Source: Flavihumibacter sp. ZG627 (GTDB lineage Bacteria; Bacteroidota; Bacteroidia; Chitinophagales; Chitinophagaceae). Taken from it: a stretch of 64,000 nucleotides of DNA. Numbering within the stretch: the stretch's first letter is position 1; every line of letters begins with the position of its first letter. Where the stretch lies: positions 62,001 to 126,000 of the forward strand of contig NZ_JPHF01000009.1 of NCBI RefSeq assembly GCF_000814325.1, written 5' to 3'. A program made the position numbers and the translations under genes. The notes below the pieces were generated by a model. That model did not search any database. It had not been told where the DNA came from and worked only from the letters and a program-made list of their open reading frames with translations. This document shows positions 37,239 to 46,334 of the stretch, piece by piece.

Positions 37239-38815
37239 TACCTTAATTCAAGCACCACTACAGAAGCAGGAGCCATTTTCAGATTTATTTGTTTTCCTTT
37301 CAATGAAGCCCCATTATAAACTGCTGGCTTCACTTTTTCAGCTTGCTGAAAGCTGTTATGATCCTGAATCTTTGCTGATGAAAGAACACGTCCTTTAACG
37401 GACTTAACTGACAGGCCATCTATTCCAATGTTAATCTCCCTGGCATTAGATGGATCAATATTAACGAGAGATATATGTGTGACGCCAGCCTTATTCTTTG
37501 ATGCGGAAACAGAAATGGCATTCATGGTATCCTTGCCAGCGATGTAAGTGGGACTAGCAAAATCCACGGGTATCATTGTTGCGTCCTGATGCACATTGTA
37601 CATTTCCATAACATGAAATGTTGGGGTAAGTAATATCTTTTCTTTATTAGTAAGTATTACGGCCTGTAGCACATTAATGGTCTGTGCCAGATTTGCCATA
37701 CGCACCCTGTCTGCATGATTATTAAAAATGTTTAGTGTTACCCCTGCGATCATTGCATCACGCATTGTATTTTGTTGTTGCAGGAACCCTGGGTTAGTAC
37801 CAGGATCGCCATCATACCATCCTCCCCATTCATCAACAACCAGTGCCACTCTTTTCTTAGGATCATATTTATCCATTATCGCTGAATGCTTTGTTACCAA
37901 TTCCTCCATCTTTAATGCTGACTTCATTGTAGCTGCATAATGCGCTTCAGTAAAATCAATAGAGGGACCTTTCTTGGCCCAATCGATTACAGCATAATGG
38001 TGAAGTGCCACCCCTTCTAACATGTGGTGGGGGATATCGCGCATAAGAACTTCAGTCCACTTCAAATCTCCTGAATTGGCACCGGAAGCAATACGAAACA
38101 TTTTATCGTTATTGCCCCAATCCGTCATGAAAGTTGCATACTTACGGTACTCATTGGCATAATACTCGGGAGTCATGTTACCACCGCATCCCCACGCTTC
38201 ATTTCCCACGCCCCAATAACTTACGTCCCATGGTTTATCACGGCCATTTTCTTTACGCCATTTACTCATTGGACTTACCCCTTCAAAATTTACATACTGA
38301 ACCCAGTCGATCATTTCCTGTACTGTACCACTCCCCATATTTCCGGCCAGGTAAGGCTGTGCGCCGATCTTCTCACACATATTCAGGAAATCATGCGTAC
38401 CGAAACTATTATCTTCTGTAACTCCTCCCCACCACCTGTTAACTATTGTGGGTCGTTTTTCGCGGGGACCAACACCATCCTTCCAATGATAAGTATCAGC
38501 GAAACAACCACCAGGCCAGCGAAGTACAGGCACTTTCAACTTTTTCAACGCTTCAATAACATCATTACGTACGCCTTCAGAATGTGGAACAAGTGTACTC
38601 GTATCACCAACATAAAACCCACCATAAATACAGGTGCCCAGGTGTTCAGCAAAATGACCGTAAATATTCTTATCAATTACATGCTGAGCTTCGGATGCAC
38701 GGAGTGATACAGTCACCACCTGTGCCTGCAATACGTTTAATGAATTAAAAATTAAAATTAATGTAAGGGCTGATTTTATGAGCAGCCGAAAGAAGATGGC
38801 AATCGTTATGTTCAT
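37238..38815 (-). CDS. GH51 alpha-L-arabinofuranosidase, classical form
   Basis: A 525-residue enzyme with a hydrophobic N-terminal export signal ending at VLQAQ. HVIDKNIYGHFAEHLGTCIYGG opens the mature part. VLRWPGGCFADTYHWKDGVGP, acid/base Glu in WGVGNEAWGCGG and nucleophile Glu in VVDEWGGWYD identify GH51. It releases terminal arabinose from arabino-oligosaccharides. It is the first enzyme gene after susD, preceded by a 143-base gap with a hairpin and a degenerate operator-like palindrome. It differs from the second GH51 by lacking the N-terminal binding region. Confidence 0.95.
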   Translation of the reverse strand: MNITIAIFFRLLIKSALTLILIFNSLNVLQAQVVTVSLRASEAQHVIDKNIYGHFAEHLGTCIYGGFYVGDTSTLVPHSEGVRNDVIEALKKLKVPVLRWPGGCFADTYHWKDGVGPREKRPTIVNRWWGGVTEDNSFGTHDFLNMCEKIGAQPYLAGNMGSGTVQEMIDWVQYVNFEGVSPMSKWRKENGRDKPWDVSYWGVGNEAWGCGGNMTPEYYANEYRKYATFMTDWGNNDKMFRIASGANSGDLKWTEVLMRDIPHHMLEGVALHHYAVIDWAKKGPSIDFTEAHYAATMKSALKMEELVTKHSAIMDKYDPKKRVALVVDEWGGWYDGDPGTNPGFLQQQNTMRDAMIAGVTLNIFNNHADRVRMANLAQTINVLQAVILTNKEKILLTPTFHVMEMYNVHQDATMIPVDFASPTYIAGKDTMNAISVSASKNKAGVTHISLVNIDPSNAREINIGIDGLSVKSVKGRVLSSAKIQDHNSFQQAEKVKPAVYNGASLKGKQINLKMAPASVVVLELR

Positions 38816-38845
38816 GTAAATGTTTTATGTGGCTTATTAATTGTT

Positions 38846-38867
38846 AAATATACACTTTTGTATAATT
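38846..38867 (-). promoter_or_regulatory. Imperfect palindrome, possible degenerate regulatory site
   Basis: AAATATAC and GTATAATT pair at seven of eight positions around a 6-base spacer, 31 bases upstream of the GH51 start. It resembles the AraR operators in AT content but not in half-site sequence or spacing. A lone TAAATGT half-site lies at 38817-38823. Confidence 0.25.
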
Positions 38868-38889
38868 ATTACTTAAGAAGGGAGGGGTT

Positions 38890-38913
38890 AGGAGGATCGG
38901 GAACAATCCTCCT
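38890..38913 (-). repeat. Perfect 8-bp hairpin between arabinose susD and GH51
   Basis: AGGAGGAT (38890-38897) and ATCCTCCT (38906-38913) form a GC-rich stem with an 8-base loop, 45 bases past the susD stop. No T-run follows on the - strand. It occupies the same place as the hairpin after the other susD gene. Confidence 0.55.
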
Positions 38914-38958
38914 GCCATACTCCCAATAAACGACTGATGCTTGCTGTATGAGAAAAAT

Positions 38959-40524
38959 TTAATAACTGCTATTTTGAATCCATCCTTTATTTATTTCGAT
39001 CTCTGACTGAGGAATTGGAAAGTATTCGCGCCCCGGTTGGTATGAATTGAATTCGGGATCCCTTTCCTTTAGCATAGCCAGTTTTACTGGGTCCTTAAGC
39101 CACCCCCAACGATTGATATCATCAAACCGTTTACCTTCAAGACTGAGTTCCAATAATCTCTCGTGCGCAATCTGTTCACGCATCTGCGCCTGTGTCATTG
39201 CGGGCTTTGTATCCGAAAGATCTGGGAGACCCACCCGATCTCTAACCAGTTTGATCCACTGGTATGCCTCAGCAGTTGCGCCAGTTTCATTTAGTGCCTC
39301 AGCATACATGAGTAATACATCCGCATAGCGAAGGAGTCTTTCATTCATGCCTGAACGCCAGTCAAATTCATTCGGTTTGGTTTCGTCATTCTGATATTTA
39401 CGCACGAACAGATCATTGAGGTCGGCGGGATTATTTGCATAGGCCACCGAGAATTCCTGTCCGTATAATGTAACACCTGGGGCATTAAAGAACATTGTGG
39501 CACGCAAGCGTGGATCTTCTTTGCCATCAACTGTCTTTTCTTCATTGAAAGCATTGAATGCAGCCCTTGTTGGCTGAACATCCACAAAACCAAATCCTCG
39601 GGGGCCATAGGTTATTGCTCTTGCACTGTATTTACCCCAGGAAGAGGATGGGGTGCCGCCCCAGCCCAATTCTGTTCCTCCAACACTTCCATCAAACTGA
39701 ACTTCGAAAATTGACTCGATATTATTTTCAGAATTCTCTCTGAAATTATCGCGATAATTATCCATGAGGTCATAAATACCAAGGTCAATCACAGCCTTGA
39801 AACTTGCTGCCGCTTCTGGCCATAGTTTATTAAAAAGCTGAGCCTTGCCCAGGTAAGCCAGTGCGGCACCTTTGGTGGCCCGTCCTTTATTACCCTGGTC
39901 AGGACCATGTACGCCATCATAACTAACGGGTAAGAGACCAGCCGCTGCATCAAAATCTGCCATTGCTTTAGCCCAACCGGCTTCCGGGGTTTCCTGAACC
40001 ATATAATAAGCAACTTTACTTGCTGGCAGCTCAGTAGGATATGCAACATTTCCCCAGAAATTTGCGAGATGGAAAAAATATAATCCACGCAGGAAATGGG
40101 CTTGTCCAAGTATCCTGTTCTTTAATTCCGCGTCCATCTCGATTTGCGGAACATAATGTAAAACCTGGTTGGCCTTTGACACCCCTTCATAAAAGGCCCC
40201 GTAAGACCAGCCATAAATTGCGCCATCTGCAGTGTTAAGAGCAAATTTTCCGGTATTGTACATCTGAAGCCAGGGACTATTACTTTTTGCATCGTCGCCA
40301 CGTGTATCCATCATGAGTGGTGTGGAACGCATATAGCTTCCATCGATGATCAGGCTGCTGTATGCAGCATTAACTCCCTTAACAGCATCATCTGCCGTTT
40401 TCCAGAAACTGGCTGAGGTAGGTGCATTAGGATTAACGAGTTCAAGCTTTTTCTCACAGGCTGTGAACCCTATAGTTGCTGCGGCAATCATTACCGCGTA
40501 TACTTTTATTGTTGACATTTTCAT
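38959..40524 (-). CDS. SusD/RagB-family outer-membrane lipoprotein (arabinose locus)
   Basis: A 521-residue lipoprotein with lipobox GFTAC (Cys23). It belongs to the classical SusD/RagB family: N-terminal NAPTSASFWKTADDAVKGVNAAYSS, AHFLRGLYFFHLANFWGNV, KGAALAYLGKAQLF, and the C-terminal block RYADVLLMYAEALNE, IAHERLLELSLEGKRFDDINRWG and YFPIPQSEIEIN. It binds arabinan oligosaccharides together with the SusC barrel encoded 26 bases upstream (role inferred from the neighbouring arabinanases). Confidence 0.95.
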   Translation of the reverse strand: MKMSTIKVYAVMIAAATIGFTACEKKLELVNPNAPTSASFWKTADDAVKGVNAAYSSLIIDGSYMRSTPLMMDTRGDDAKSNSPWLQMYNTGKFALNTADGAIYGWSYGAFYEGVSKANQVLHYVPQIEMDAELKNRILGQAHFLRGLYFFHLANFWGNVAYPTELPASKVAYYMVQETPEAGWAKAMADFDAAAGLLPVSYDGVHGPDQGNKGRATKGAALAYLGKAQLFNKLWPEAAASFKAVIDLGIYDLMDNYRDNFRENSENNIESIFEVQFDGSVGGTELGWGGTPSSSWGKYSARAITYGPRGFGFVDVQPTRAAFNAFNEEKTVDGKEDPRLRATMFFNAPGVTLYGQEFSVAYANNPADLNDLFVRKYQNDETKPNEFDWRSGMNERLLRYADVLLMYAEALNETGATAEAYQWIKLVRDRVGLPDLSDTKPAMTQAQMREQIAHERLLELSLEGKRFDDINRWGWLKDPVKLAMLKERDPEFNSYQPGREYFPIPQSEIEINKGWIQNSSY

Positions 40525-40550
40525 TTCGATTTTTTTGAAATTTAGCGACC

Positions 40551-43500
40551 TTAAAAACCTGCCTGCACCCCAAACATGTACGTTCTTGGATTAGGCCATG
40601 AACCAATATCAAAGCCCCTGCTATAGAGACCATCGCTCATGAAATCCGGATCATATCCTTTGTAATCAGAAATGGTAAGAACATTTTGTCCAGAAACATA
40701 AATGCGTAGTGAATTAAGTATCTTGGTTTTACCCAGCATACCAGCAGGGAGTGAATATCCAACCTGAAAATTCTGAAGCCTTACATAATTGCCGCTTTCG
40801 ACATGGCGATCAGACAAGCGGTTGTTGCCATTAGGATCTCCAATTACCGGACGAGGAACATTTGTATTCGTATTTTGAGGTGTCCAGTAATTCAGGTAAT
40901 CGGTATGGTAGTTAGCATATAAACCAAGCATAAGGTCATGATAGATCCCATTAACCACCTTGTTACCTCCATGCCCCTGCCAAAACATTGAAAAATCAAA
41001 GTTTCCGTAACCGGCTCCGGCATTGAATCCGAAATAATATTTTGGTATAGCACTGCCCTGGTAAACCCTGTCGAGGTCATTGATCACATTATCTCCATTA
41101 GTATCCACAAATCTAACATCACCGGGAGCCGCATTCACCTGCTGTGCATGCTTGGCAATATCTTCCTGACTATTGAAGAGTCCTGCAGTACGGTAAACAA
41201 AAATATCACCTACTGAACGACCAACTTCTGTTTTGCTGCCTGCACCATAAATAGGGTCATCATTATCACCCAGCTTTAGTACTTCATTCTTCACTGTGTG
41301 CATATTTGCATTCAGGTTGTATTTGAATTTCCCCACCTGGCTGCGATAACCAAGATTGAATTCTAAACCACTATTACGCATAGTCGCAGCATTGGAAATC
41401 ACATTTGAGGGGAATGATCCAACCGTTAATGGTATAGGAAGGGGGAAGAGAAGGTCCTTATTCGTATTGCGATAATATTCAGCTGAGAAAGTGAGCTTCT
41501 CATTCATTAAACCCGCATCCAGACCAACATATGAGGTAACTTTCGTTTCCCATTTCAATGAAGGGTCAACAACATTTACGGTTGTTGTACCCGGTGCGAG
41601 AACGCCGTTAAAAACATAAGACGCATTGGTATTCACAAAAGCCTGATAGGCGTAATTGGGAATATTCTGGTTTCCAAGTTCACCATAGCCACCCCTTATT
41701 TTCAGCGAACTGATAGCATCGGGCAAACTTAACCACTGCTCATTATGCAGGTTCCAGGCGCTTGCAGCTGAGGCGAAATTACCGAAGTTATTACCAGGTG
41801 CGAACCGTGATGAACCATCCCTTCTGAAATTCAGCGTCAACAGGTAACGATCATCGAAATTATAATTCAGTCTTCCAAGATAGGAGAAGATATTGCTTTC
41901 CTGGTAGCCACTTGAAACTGTTTTTCCCTCAGCGGGCGCCTGTTCAAAATTGGGATAGTAGGGCATTGTAAGACCACGCGCACTGGCATAAATTCCTTCT
42001 CCGCGATCGTACTGATATGTTATTCCTCCAAGGAGATCGAATGAATGCTTATTCAACTCCAGTTTGTATGTTAACAGATTCTCGATAAGTGAAGTATTAT
42101 TAATACCGCGGTTATCCCGAAGAAGCGATAATGTATTGGTATAGTATGTACCCATTTCAAACTCTGGTTCGAACCAACTGTCTTTCCAGTCTGTACGATC
42201 ATAACTTAAGTTGAGTCTGTATTTTAGTCCCTTTGCCAATGCCAGCTCTCCCCAAAAGCTTCCAAGCATCCGGGAGCGGTTGTTCTCATTATCCAGCAAC
42301 GCATTCATACCTATCACATTCAGCATGATACCCCTGTAAATTGTTTCTGCGGGTCCACCATATCCACCAATATGATTCGGGTCTTTAACCGGAATAGTTG
42401 GGAAAGCGGTAACCAGACTGGTGACCATTCCACCAAATACAGCGCGTGAGCCCATATCATTGAAAGGCGCTACTTTTCCAGACTGGCTATAGGCTATTTT
42501 CGCCCCATAGGAAAATATTCCCTTCTTACCGCCAAGGTTTGCATTAAGAGTATAGCGATTGTATTTCTGTGGACCAGTATATGTTCCCTGCTGGTCGAAA
42601 TAACCAAGAGAAACGCTATAGGTTGCTGCTTCGCTTCCACCAGAAAAACCTACATTATGATCCTGGATCAACCCTGTTTGAAAACCTTCCTCCTGCCAGT
42701 CGGTGTTAACATCATCCACAAAACTTGCACTGGATGGATCATTGGCGGGTGCAATCCCAAGTCCTGCATTCAGCTCTGCCGCAGTAACGATCTTCTGGTA
42801 TCCAACCCGATCCGTAACTGACAATTTTTTAGGATTGAATTGTGCACCCACATATCCGTTATAATTGACTTTGAGTTGTCCGGCCCTGCCTTTTTTAGTA
42901 GTAATGATAACTACACCTGTTGCAGCGCGTGCTCCATATATTGCACCGGCCGAAGCATCCTTTAATATCTGAACGCTTTCAATATCACCGGGATTGAAAT
43001 CAAAAGGAGCAGTTACCGGAACACCATCCACCACAAAAAGAGGATCATTGTTCTCAAAGGAACTCACCCCTCGAATTTTGATACGTACGTACCCACCTGG
43101 TTCTCCCGAACCATGAACAGTTACACCTGATACCTGACCCTGTAGCATTTTAGCCACATCATAGGTTGCCGTTTTTTTGGCATCATCTACTTTAACAACA
43201 CCAACCGATCCTGTAAGATCCTTTTTCTTCTGTGTACCGTAACCTACAACGACAACATCATCCAGTGTGCCTACTGCCTCTTCTAGAGAAACGCGAATGG
43301 CCTGACCAGCACGTACGGTAATGCGCTGTTCCTTAAAACCTACATTGGTTAATTGTAGAATGTCGTTCTCTTTAGCTTCAATGCTAAATCGACCATCCTG
43401 ATCAGTCATTACCATCGCACTATTACCCTGAAGTGAAACAGTTGCACCAACAATGGGATTACCCTTTATATCGGTGACTCTTCCCGTTACTGGAGTGGTT

Positions 43501-43583
43501 TGTGCGGAAACCTGCAAAAAGGTTAAAGTGAGAGAGATGCAAAGCAGTATGCACCGAAATTTTCGTGTGACAAGCAATCTCAT
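40551..43583 (-). CDS. SusC/RagA-family TonB-linked outer-membrane importer (arabinose locus)
   Basis: A 1010-residue protein. The signal peptide ends near LTFLQVSAQ. A carboxypeptidase-like beta-sandwich (VTGRVTDIKGNPIVGATVSLQG, ~30-110), the TonB box region DDVVVVGYGTQKKKDLTGS, the plug signature PLFVVDGVPV and LKDASAGAIYGARAATGVV follow. The barrel ends in a C-terminal Phe (GVQAGF). It imports oligosaccharides using the proton-motive force through TonB. It leads the nine-gene arabinan operon. An AraR operator lies 68 bases upstream of the start. Confidence 0.96.
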   Translation of the reverse strand: MRLLVTRKFRCILLCISLTLTFLQVSAQTTPVTGRVTDIKGNPIVGATVSLQGNSAMVMTDQDGRFSIEAKENDILQLTNVGFKEQRITVRAGQAIRVSLEEAVGTLDDVVVVGYGTQKKKDLTGSVGVVKVDDAKKTATYDVAKMLQGQVSGVTVHGSGEPGGYVRIKIRGVSSFENNDPLFVVDGVPVTAPFDFNPGDIESVQILKDASAGAIYGARAATGVVIITTKKGRAGQLKVNYNGYVGAQFNPKKLSVTDRVGYQKIVTAAELNAGLGIAPANDPSSASFVDDVNTDWQEEGFQTGLIQDHNVGFSGGSEAATYSVSLGYFDQQGTYTGPQKYNRYTLNANLGGKKGIFSYGAKIAYSQSGKVAPFNDMGSRAVFGGMVTSLVTAFPTIPVKDPNHIGGYGGPAETIYRGIMLNVIGMNALLDNENNRSRMLGSFWGELALAKGLKYRLNLSYDRTDWKDSWFEPEFEMGTYYTNTLSLLRDNRGINNTSLIENLLTYKLELNKHSFDLLGGITYQYDRGEGIYASARGLTMPYYPNFEQAPAEGKTVSSGYQESNIFSYLGRLNYNFDDRYLLTLNFRRDGSSRFAPGNNFGNFASAASAWNLHNEQWLSLPDAISSLKIRGGYGELGNQNIPNYAYQAFVNTNASYVFNGVLAPGTTTVNVVDPSLKWETKVTSYVGLDAGLMNEKLTFSAEYYRNTNKDLLFPLPIPLTVGSFPSNVISNAATMRNSGLEFNLGYRSQVGKFKYNLNANMHTVKNEVLKLGDNDDPIYGAGSKTEVGRSVGDIFVYRTAGLFNSQEDIAKHAQQVNAAPGDVRFVDTNGDNVINDLDRVYQGSAIPKYYFGFNAGAGYGNFDFSMFWQGHGGNKVVNGIYHDLMLGLYANYHTDYLNYWTPQNTNTNVPRPVIGDPNGNNRLSDRHVESGNYVRLQNFQVGYSLPAGMLGKTKILNSLRIYVSGQNVLTISDYKGYDPDFMSDGLYSRGFDIGSWPNPRTYMFGVQAGF

Positions 43584-43624
43584 AAGTTTTTTTTAATAAT
43601 GGTTCACAATGCAAAAAACAAAAT

Positions 43625-43643
43625 AAGGAAATACGATTTCCTT
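43625..43643 (-). repeat. Inverted repeat in the susC leader
   Basis: AAGGAAAT and ATTTCCTT pair perfectly around a 3-base loop, between the AraR operator and the susC start. It could be a leader hairpin influencing susC translation, or the site of a second regulator. No T-run follows on the coding strand side at terminator spacing. Confidence 0.4.
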
Positions 43644-43650
43644 GCACTAA

Positions 43651-43675
43651 AATAAATGTATTTTTGACATTTATT
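43651..43675 (-). promoter_or_regulatory. Putative AraR operator upstream of arabinose susC
   Basis: AATAAATGT and ACATTTATT form a perfect 9-bp inverted repeat around a 7-base spacer. It is the most extended of the three copies found and lies upstream of the first gene of the arabinan import/degradation operon. Confidence 0.78.
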
Positions 43676-44013
43676 AATACTTAGCCAAATTATTTTAAAT
43701 TATTTTTTTAGGCTTACTTTCCTAAACCGATACACTCACCAATAATGCATATCTATTAAAGAGGTAGCATTACTAGTTGTATCTGTTAGTTAGATACGTC
43801 TATGAATGAAACACCTAAAGTCATCATTATCAATATTATTTGTCATTTTAACACTTATTCGCAGATAATTCAATACGCCAATCATATCCATTTCCCGCCT
43901 TCCTAGATTTAAAGTGGTAAATTTTAAAGGGTCCTCTGTTGAATCATGGGAATTCGATAATGCCGATGTGGAGAATTGCATTAACGCCTCTTTACAATTC
44001 TTATCTTTAACGC
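43676..44013 (+). other. Intergenic region between susC operon and xseA
   Basis: About 340 bases of AT-rich divergent intergenic DNA. A - strand frame of 82 codons (43790-44038) overlaps the xseA start and shows no recognisable family or signal, so it was not called. The promoter for xseAB must lie here, but no convincing TTTG/TAnnTTTG pair was identified. Confidence 0.5.
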
Positions 44014-45429
44014 ATGTCATCAAACATACTGTTATCACAACTCAGCCTGCTCATCCAGGAAACATTGCAGGATAGTTTTGCTTATAAAAGATTTTGGGTA
44101 ATAGCGGAAGTAATTAATCACAGCTTTTATCGCCAGAAGGGATTTCATTATTTTGATCTGGTTGAACGTGAAGGCAGGAACTTGAAAAATCAAACCAAAG
44201 CGGCATCCGGTAATGGCAATATTATTACAAAAATCTCCGCTGTTGCATGGAGTACAGGGGCGTCAAGAATAAAGGCATTTGAGAATGAGACTGCGCAAAT
44301 TTTCACCAATGATATTGAAGTGCTGGCTGAGGTATCAGTTGATTACCATCCGGTATACGGACTTAAACTTACCCTTCTGGATATTGACCCCCGCTTTACA
44401 CTGGGCAAGCAGGAACAGCAAAGGCAAGCTACAATTGAAAGACTGCTTAACGAAAACCCAGATTATGTTTGGCGTAACAGTGAAGGCAAAGTACAGACTT
44501 TTAACCAGGAGCTGGAGATGCCCATTGTTATCCAACGTATAGCTATCGTGAGTTCCCGAAATGCTGCGGGATATGAAGATTTCTTACATAGCCTTGAAGA
44601 CAATCCATTTCATTATAAGTTTATAATTGATGGTTTTTTTACCACCGTGCAGGGTGAGCAGAATGCGCCCGCCCTGGCAGCCACACTAGAAGATGTTGCA
44701 GAAGCTGCGCATCAAAAAGGAGTGGACTACGATGCTGTGGTGATTATTCGGGGAGGGGGCTCCGGTACCGATCTTTTACTTTTCGACAGGTATGAAATAG
44801 CTGCGGCTGTTGCGGCCTGCCCATTCCCCGTGCTTGCTGGCATTGGCCATCAGAAAAATGAGAGCATTACGGATATGATGGCTCATACTTCCCTCAAAAC
44901 ACCCACTAAGGTTGCTGAGTATATCATCCAGCATAACAGGACCTTTGAACAGGAATTACTAACAAGTCAGCAGTCTGCAATCATTTATGCCCAGCAAATG
45001 TTGGCGGCAAGCAAGCAAGAACTAACACAATTGCGGGCCGCTGTACTGTTCCAGTCTCAGTCTCTGCTTTACCAGCACAAACAATCACTTATTACATGGA
45101 AAAATATGTTCGCCCAAAGGCCAGTCCAACTAATTTCAGCAAGAAAAAATGAATTATTCCACAAGATCAGTACACTCCGGCTTCATAACCGGAATTTTAT
45201 AAAACTGCATCAATCCAATATTGATAACATGATCAGGCTTTTCCGTATGGCATCTCCTGAAAATCTACTTCAGAGAGGTTTTGCACTAATACGACACAAT
45301 AATAATTTTGTTTCGAGTGGGAGACACTTTAAAAAGGGTGATCTTGTTGACATTATTATGGTGGATGCAGAAATAAGCACTACAGTTAATAGCAAAAAAA
45401 TACCTGATGGAAAACCATTTGACCTATGA
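44014..45429 (+). CDS. xseA: Exodeoxyribonuclease VII large subunit
   Basis: A 471-residue subunit of the single-strand-specific exonuclease VII used in mismatch repair and processing of recombination intermediates. The N-terminal OB fold is seen at KRFWVIAEVINHSFYRQKGFHYFDL (~25-120). The catalytic domain carries IQRIAIVSSRNAAGYEDFLHSL, DAVVIIRGGGSGTDLLLFD and PVLAGIGHQKNESITDMMAHTSLKTPTKVAEYI. A coiled-coil region (~310-420) follows. It overlaps xseB by 23 bases, which keeps the two subunits translationally coupled. Confidence 0.96.
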   Translation: MSSNILLSQLSLLIQETLQDSFAYKRFWVIAEVINHSFYRQKGFHYFDLVEREGRNLKNQTKAASGNGNIITKISAVAWSTGASRIKAFENETAQIFTNDIEVLAEVSVDYHPVYGLKLTLLDIDPRFTLGKQEQQRQATIERLLNENPDYVWRNSEGKVQTFNQELEMPIVIQRIAIVSSRNAAGYEDFLHSLEDNPFHYKFIIDGFFTTVQGEQNAPALAATLEDVAEAAHQKGVDYDAVVIIRGGGSGTDLLLFDRYEIAAAVAACPFPVLAGIGHQKNESITDMMAHTSLKTPTKVAEYIIQHNRTFEQELLTSQQSAIIYAQQMLAASKQELTQLRAAVLFQSQSLLYQHKQSLITWKNMFAQRPVQLISARKNELFHKISTLRLHNRNFIKLHQSNIDNMIRLFRMASPENLLQRGFALIRHNNNFVSSGRHFKKGDLVDIIMVDAEISTTVNSKKIPDGKPFDL

Positions 45430-45601
45430 GTCGGCCTATGCCGAATTACAGGAGATTGCAACGGAGATTGAAAATGAAACGATTACTGTTGATCAGCTTG
45501 CTCAAAAGTTAAACCGCGCAGCTAACCTCATTGAATTTTGCCAGGCAAAACTTCGATCAACAGAAACCGAAGTGAATAAGATTATCGGAAATATGGAATA
45601 A
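45407..45601 (+). CDS. xseB: Exodeoxyribonuclease VII small subunit
   Basis: A 64-residue helical protein; LTYESAYAELQEIATEIENET is the family hallmark (…Y..A..EL..I…LE…). The ATG at 45407 lies inside the xseA coding region, giving overlapping genes. Several copies of XseB bind the coiled coil of each XseA chain. Confidence 0.93.
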   Translation: MENHLTYESAYAELQEIATEIENETITVDQLAQKLNRAANLIEFCQAKLRSTETEVNKIIGNME

Positions 45602-45637
45602 AAAAACGCGCTTCAATACAAAACTATTGAGAGCGCG
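45601..45637 (-). terminator. Rho-independent terminator for the DUF892 gene (possibly bidirectional)
   Basis: CGCGCT/AGCGCG plus CAATA/TATTG arms (45607-45618 and 45625-45637) form a stem with a small internal bulge. On the - strand it is followed by a run of six or more T. It separates the converging xseB and DUF892 genes. Confidence 0.75.
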
Positions 45638-45683
45638 CTTTGGAATTCGACCTTCAGGACTGCTCCATGCGGGTCAAAAGTCT

Positions 45684-46223
45684 TTATTCAGCTGCTGTTT
45701 CATTGATAGATTCTGCAATCTCGCTTAGTAAGCTATCGGCATCTTTTTCATTGTCAAGAATTCCTCCGAGGATATCACGTGCTTCAGTGTTGCCCAGTAC
45801 TTTTGCAAATGTAGCCAGCGAGCCGTAAGATGCAATTTCATAGTGTTCAACCTTTTGTGCTGCCATAATAAGAGCTGCATCACGGGCCGGACCAGATTCA
45901 TGCTCTTCCATTACTGATTCTGCTTCTTTTCCGAGACCTTCCATAGCGTCACATTTTTTAGCAACGGCCTTTTTACCAATAAGTTCAAAAACCTGCTCCA
46001 GCTTAGACACATGCTCTTCTGTTTGAGCCAGATGGTCTTCAAAAGCTCCTGCCAATTCTTCATCCTCTGAAGCTTTCGCCAATTTAGGCAGTGCCTTCAC
46101 AAGGTATTTTTCTGCCCAGTACATGTCTTTCAGGCCATCTTCAAAGACCTTACTAAGATCTTCCTTTTGCTGACTGGTCATTTTTTTACGTGGTGCGGCG
46201 GGTGCCTTCTTAGTCTTTTGCAT
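45684..46223 (-). CDS. DUF892 / YciE-YciF ferritin-like stress protein
   Basis: A 179-residue protein with a Lys/Ala/Pro-rich N-terminal tail (~15 residues) and a four-helix ferritin-like bundle. Recognisable segments: VFEDGLKDMYWAEKYLVKALPKLAK, AFEDHLAQTEEHVSKLEQVFELIGKKA, CDAMEGLGKEA, AAQKVEHYEIASYGSLATFAKVLG. The Glu and His residues in EKYL, EDHLxxTEEH and VEHYE are the predicted diiron ligands. YciF-like proteins are induced by stress. A second family member is encoded at 50366-50893. Confidence 0.93.
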   Translation of the reverse strand: MQKTKKAPAAPRKKMTSQQKEDLSKVFEDGLKDMYWAEKYLVKALPKLAKASEDEELAGAFEDHLAQTEEHVSKLEQVFELIGKKAVAKKCDAMEGLGKEAESVMEEHESGPARDAALIMAAQKVEHYEIASYGSLATFAKVLGNTEARDILGGILDNEKDADSLLSEIAESINETAAE

Positions 46224-46334
46224 ATGCTTAAATTTTAAGGTTTAAAATCACTACTATATACCTTAAAATAAGCATGCCTCCTTATTGTAGATCAAAGGTG
46301 GGGGAACGCCGAAACATTTTGGGAAAAATTACTC

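Noticed and set aside
43790-44038. 82-codon - strand frame next to susC
   Set aside because: Overlaps the xseA start, no signal, no family and weak coding character.
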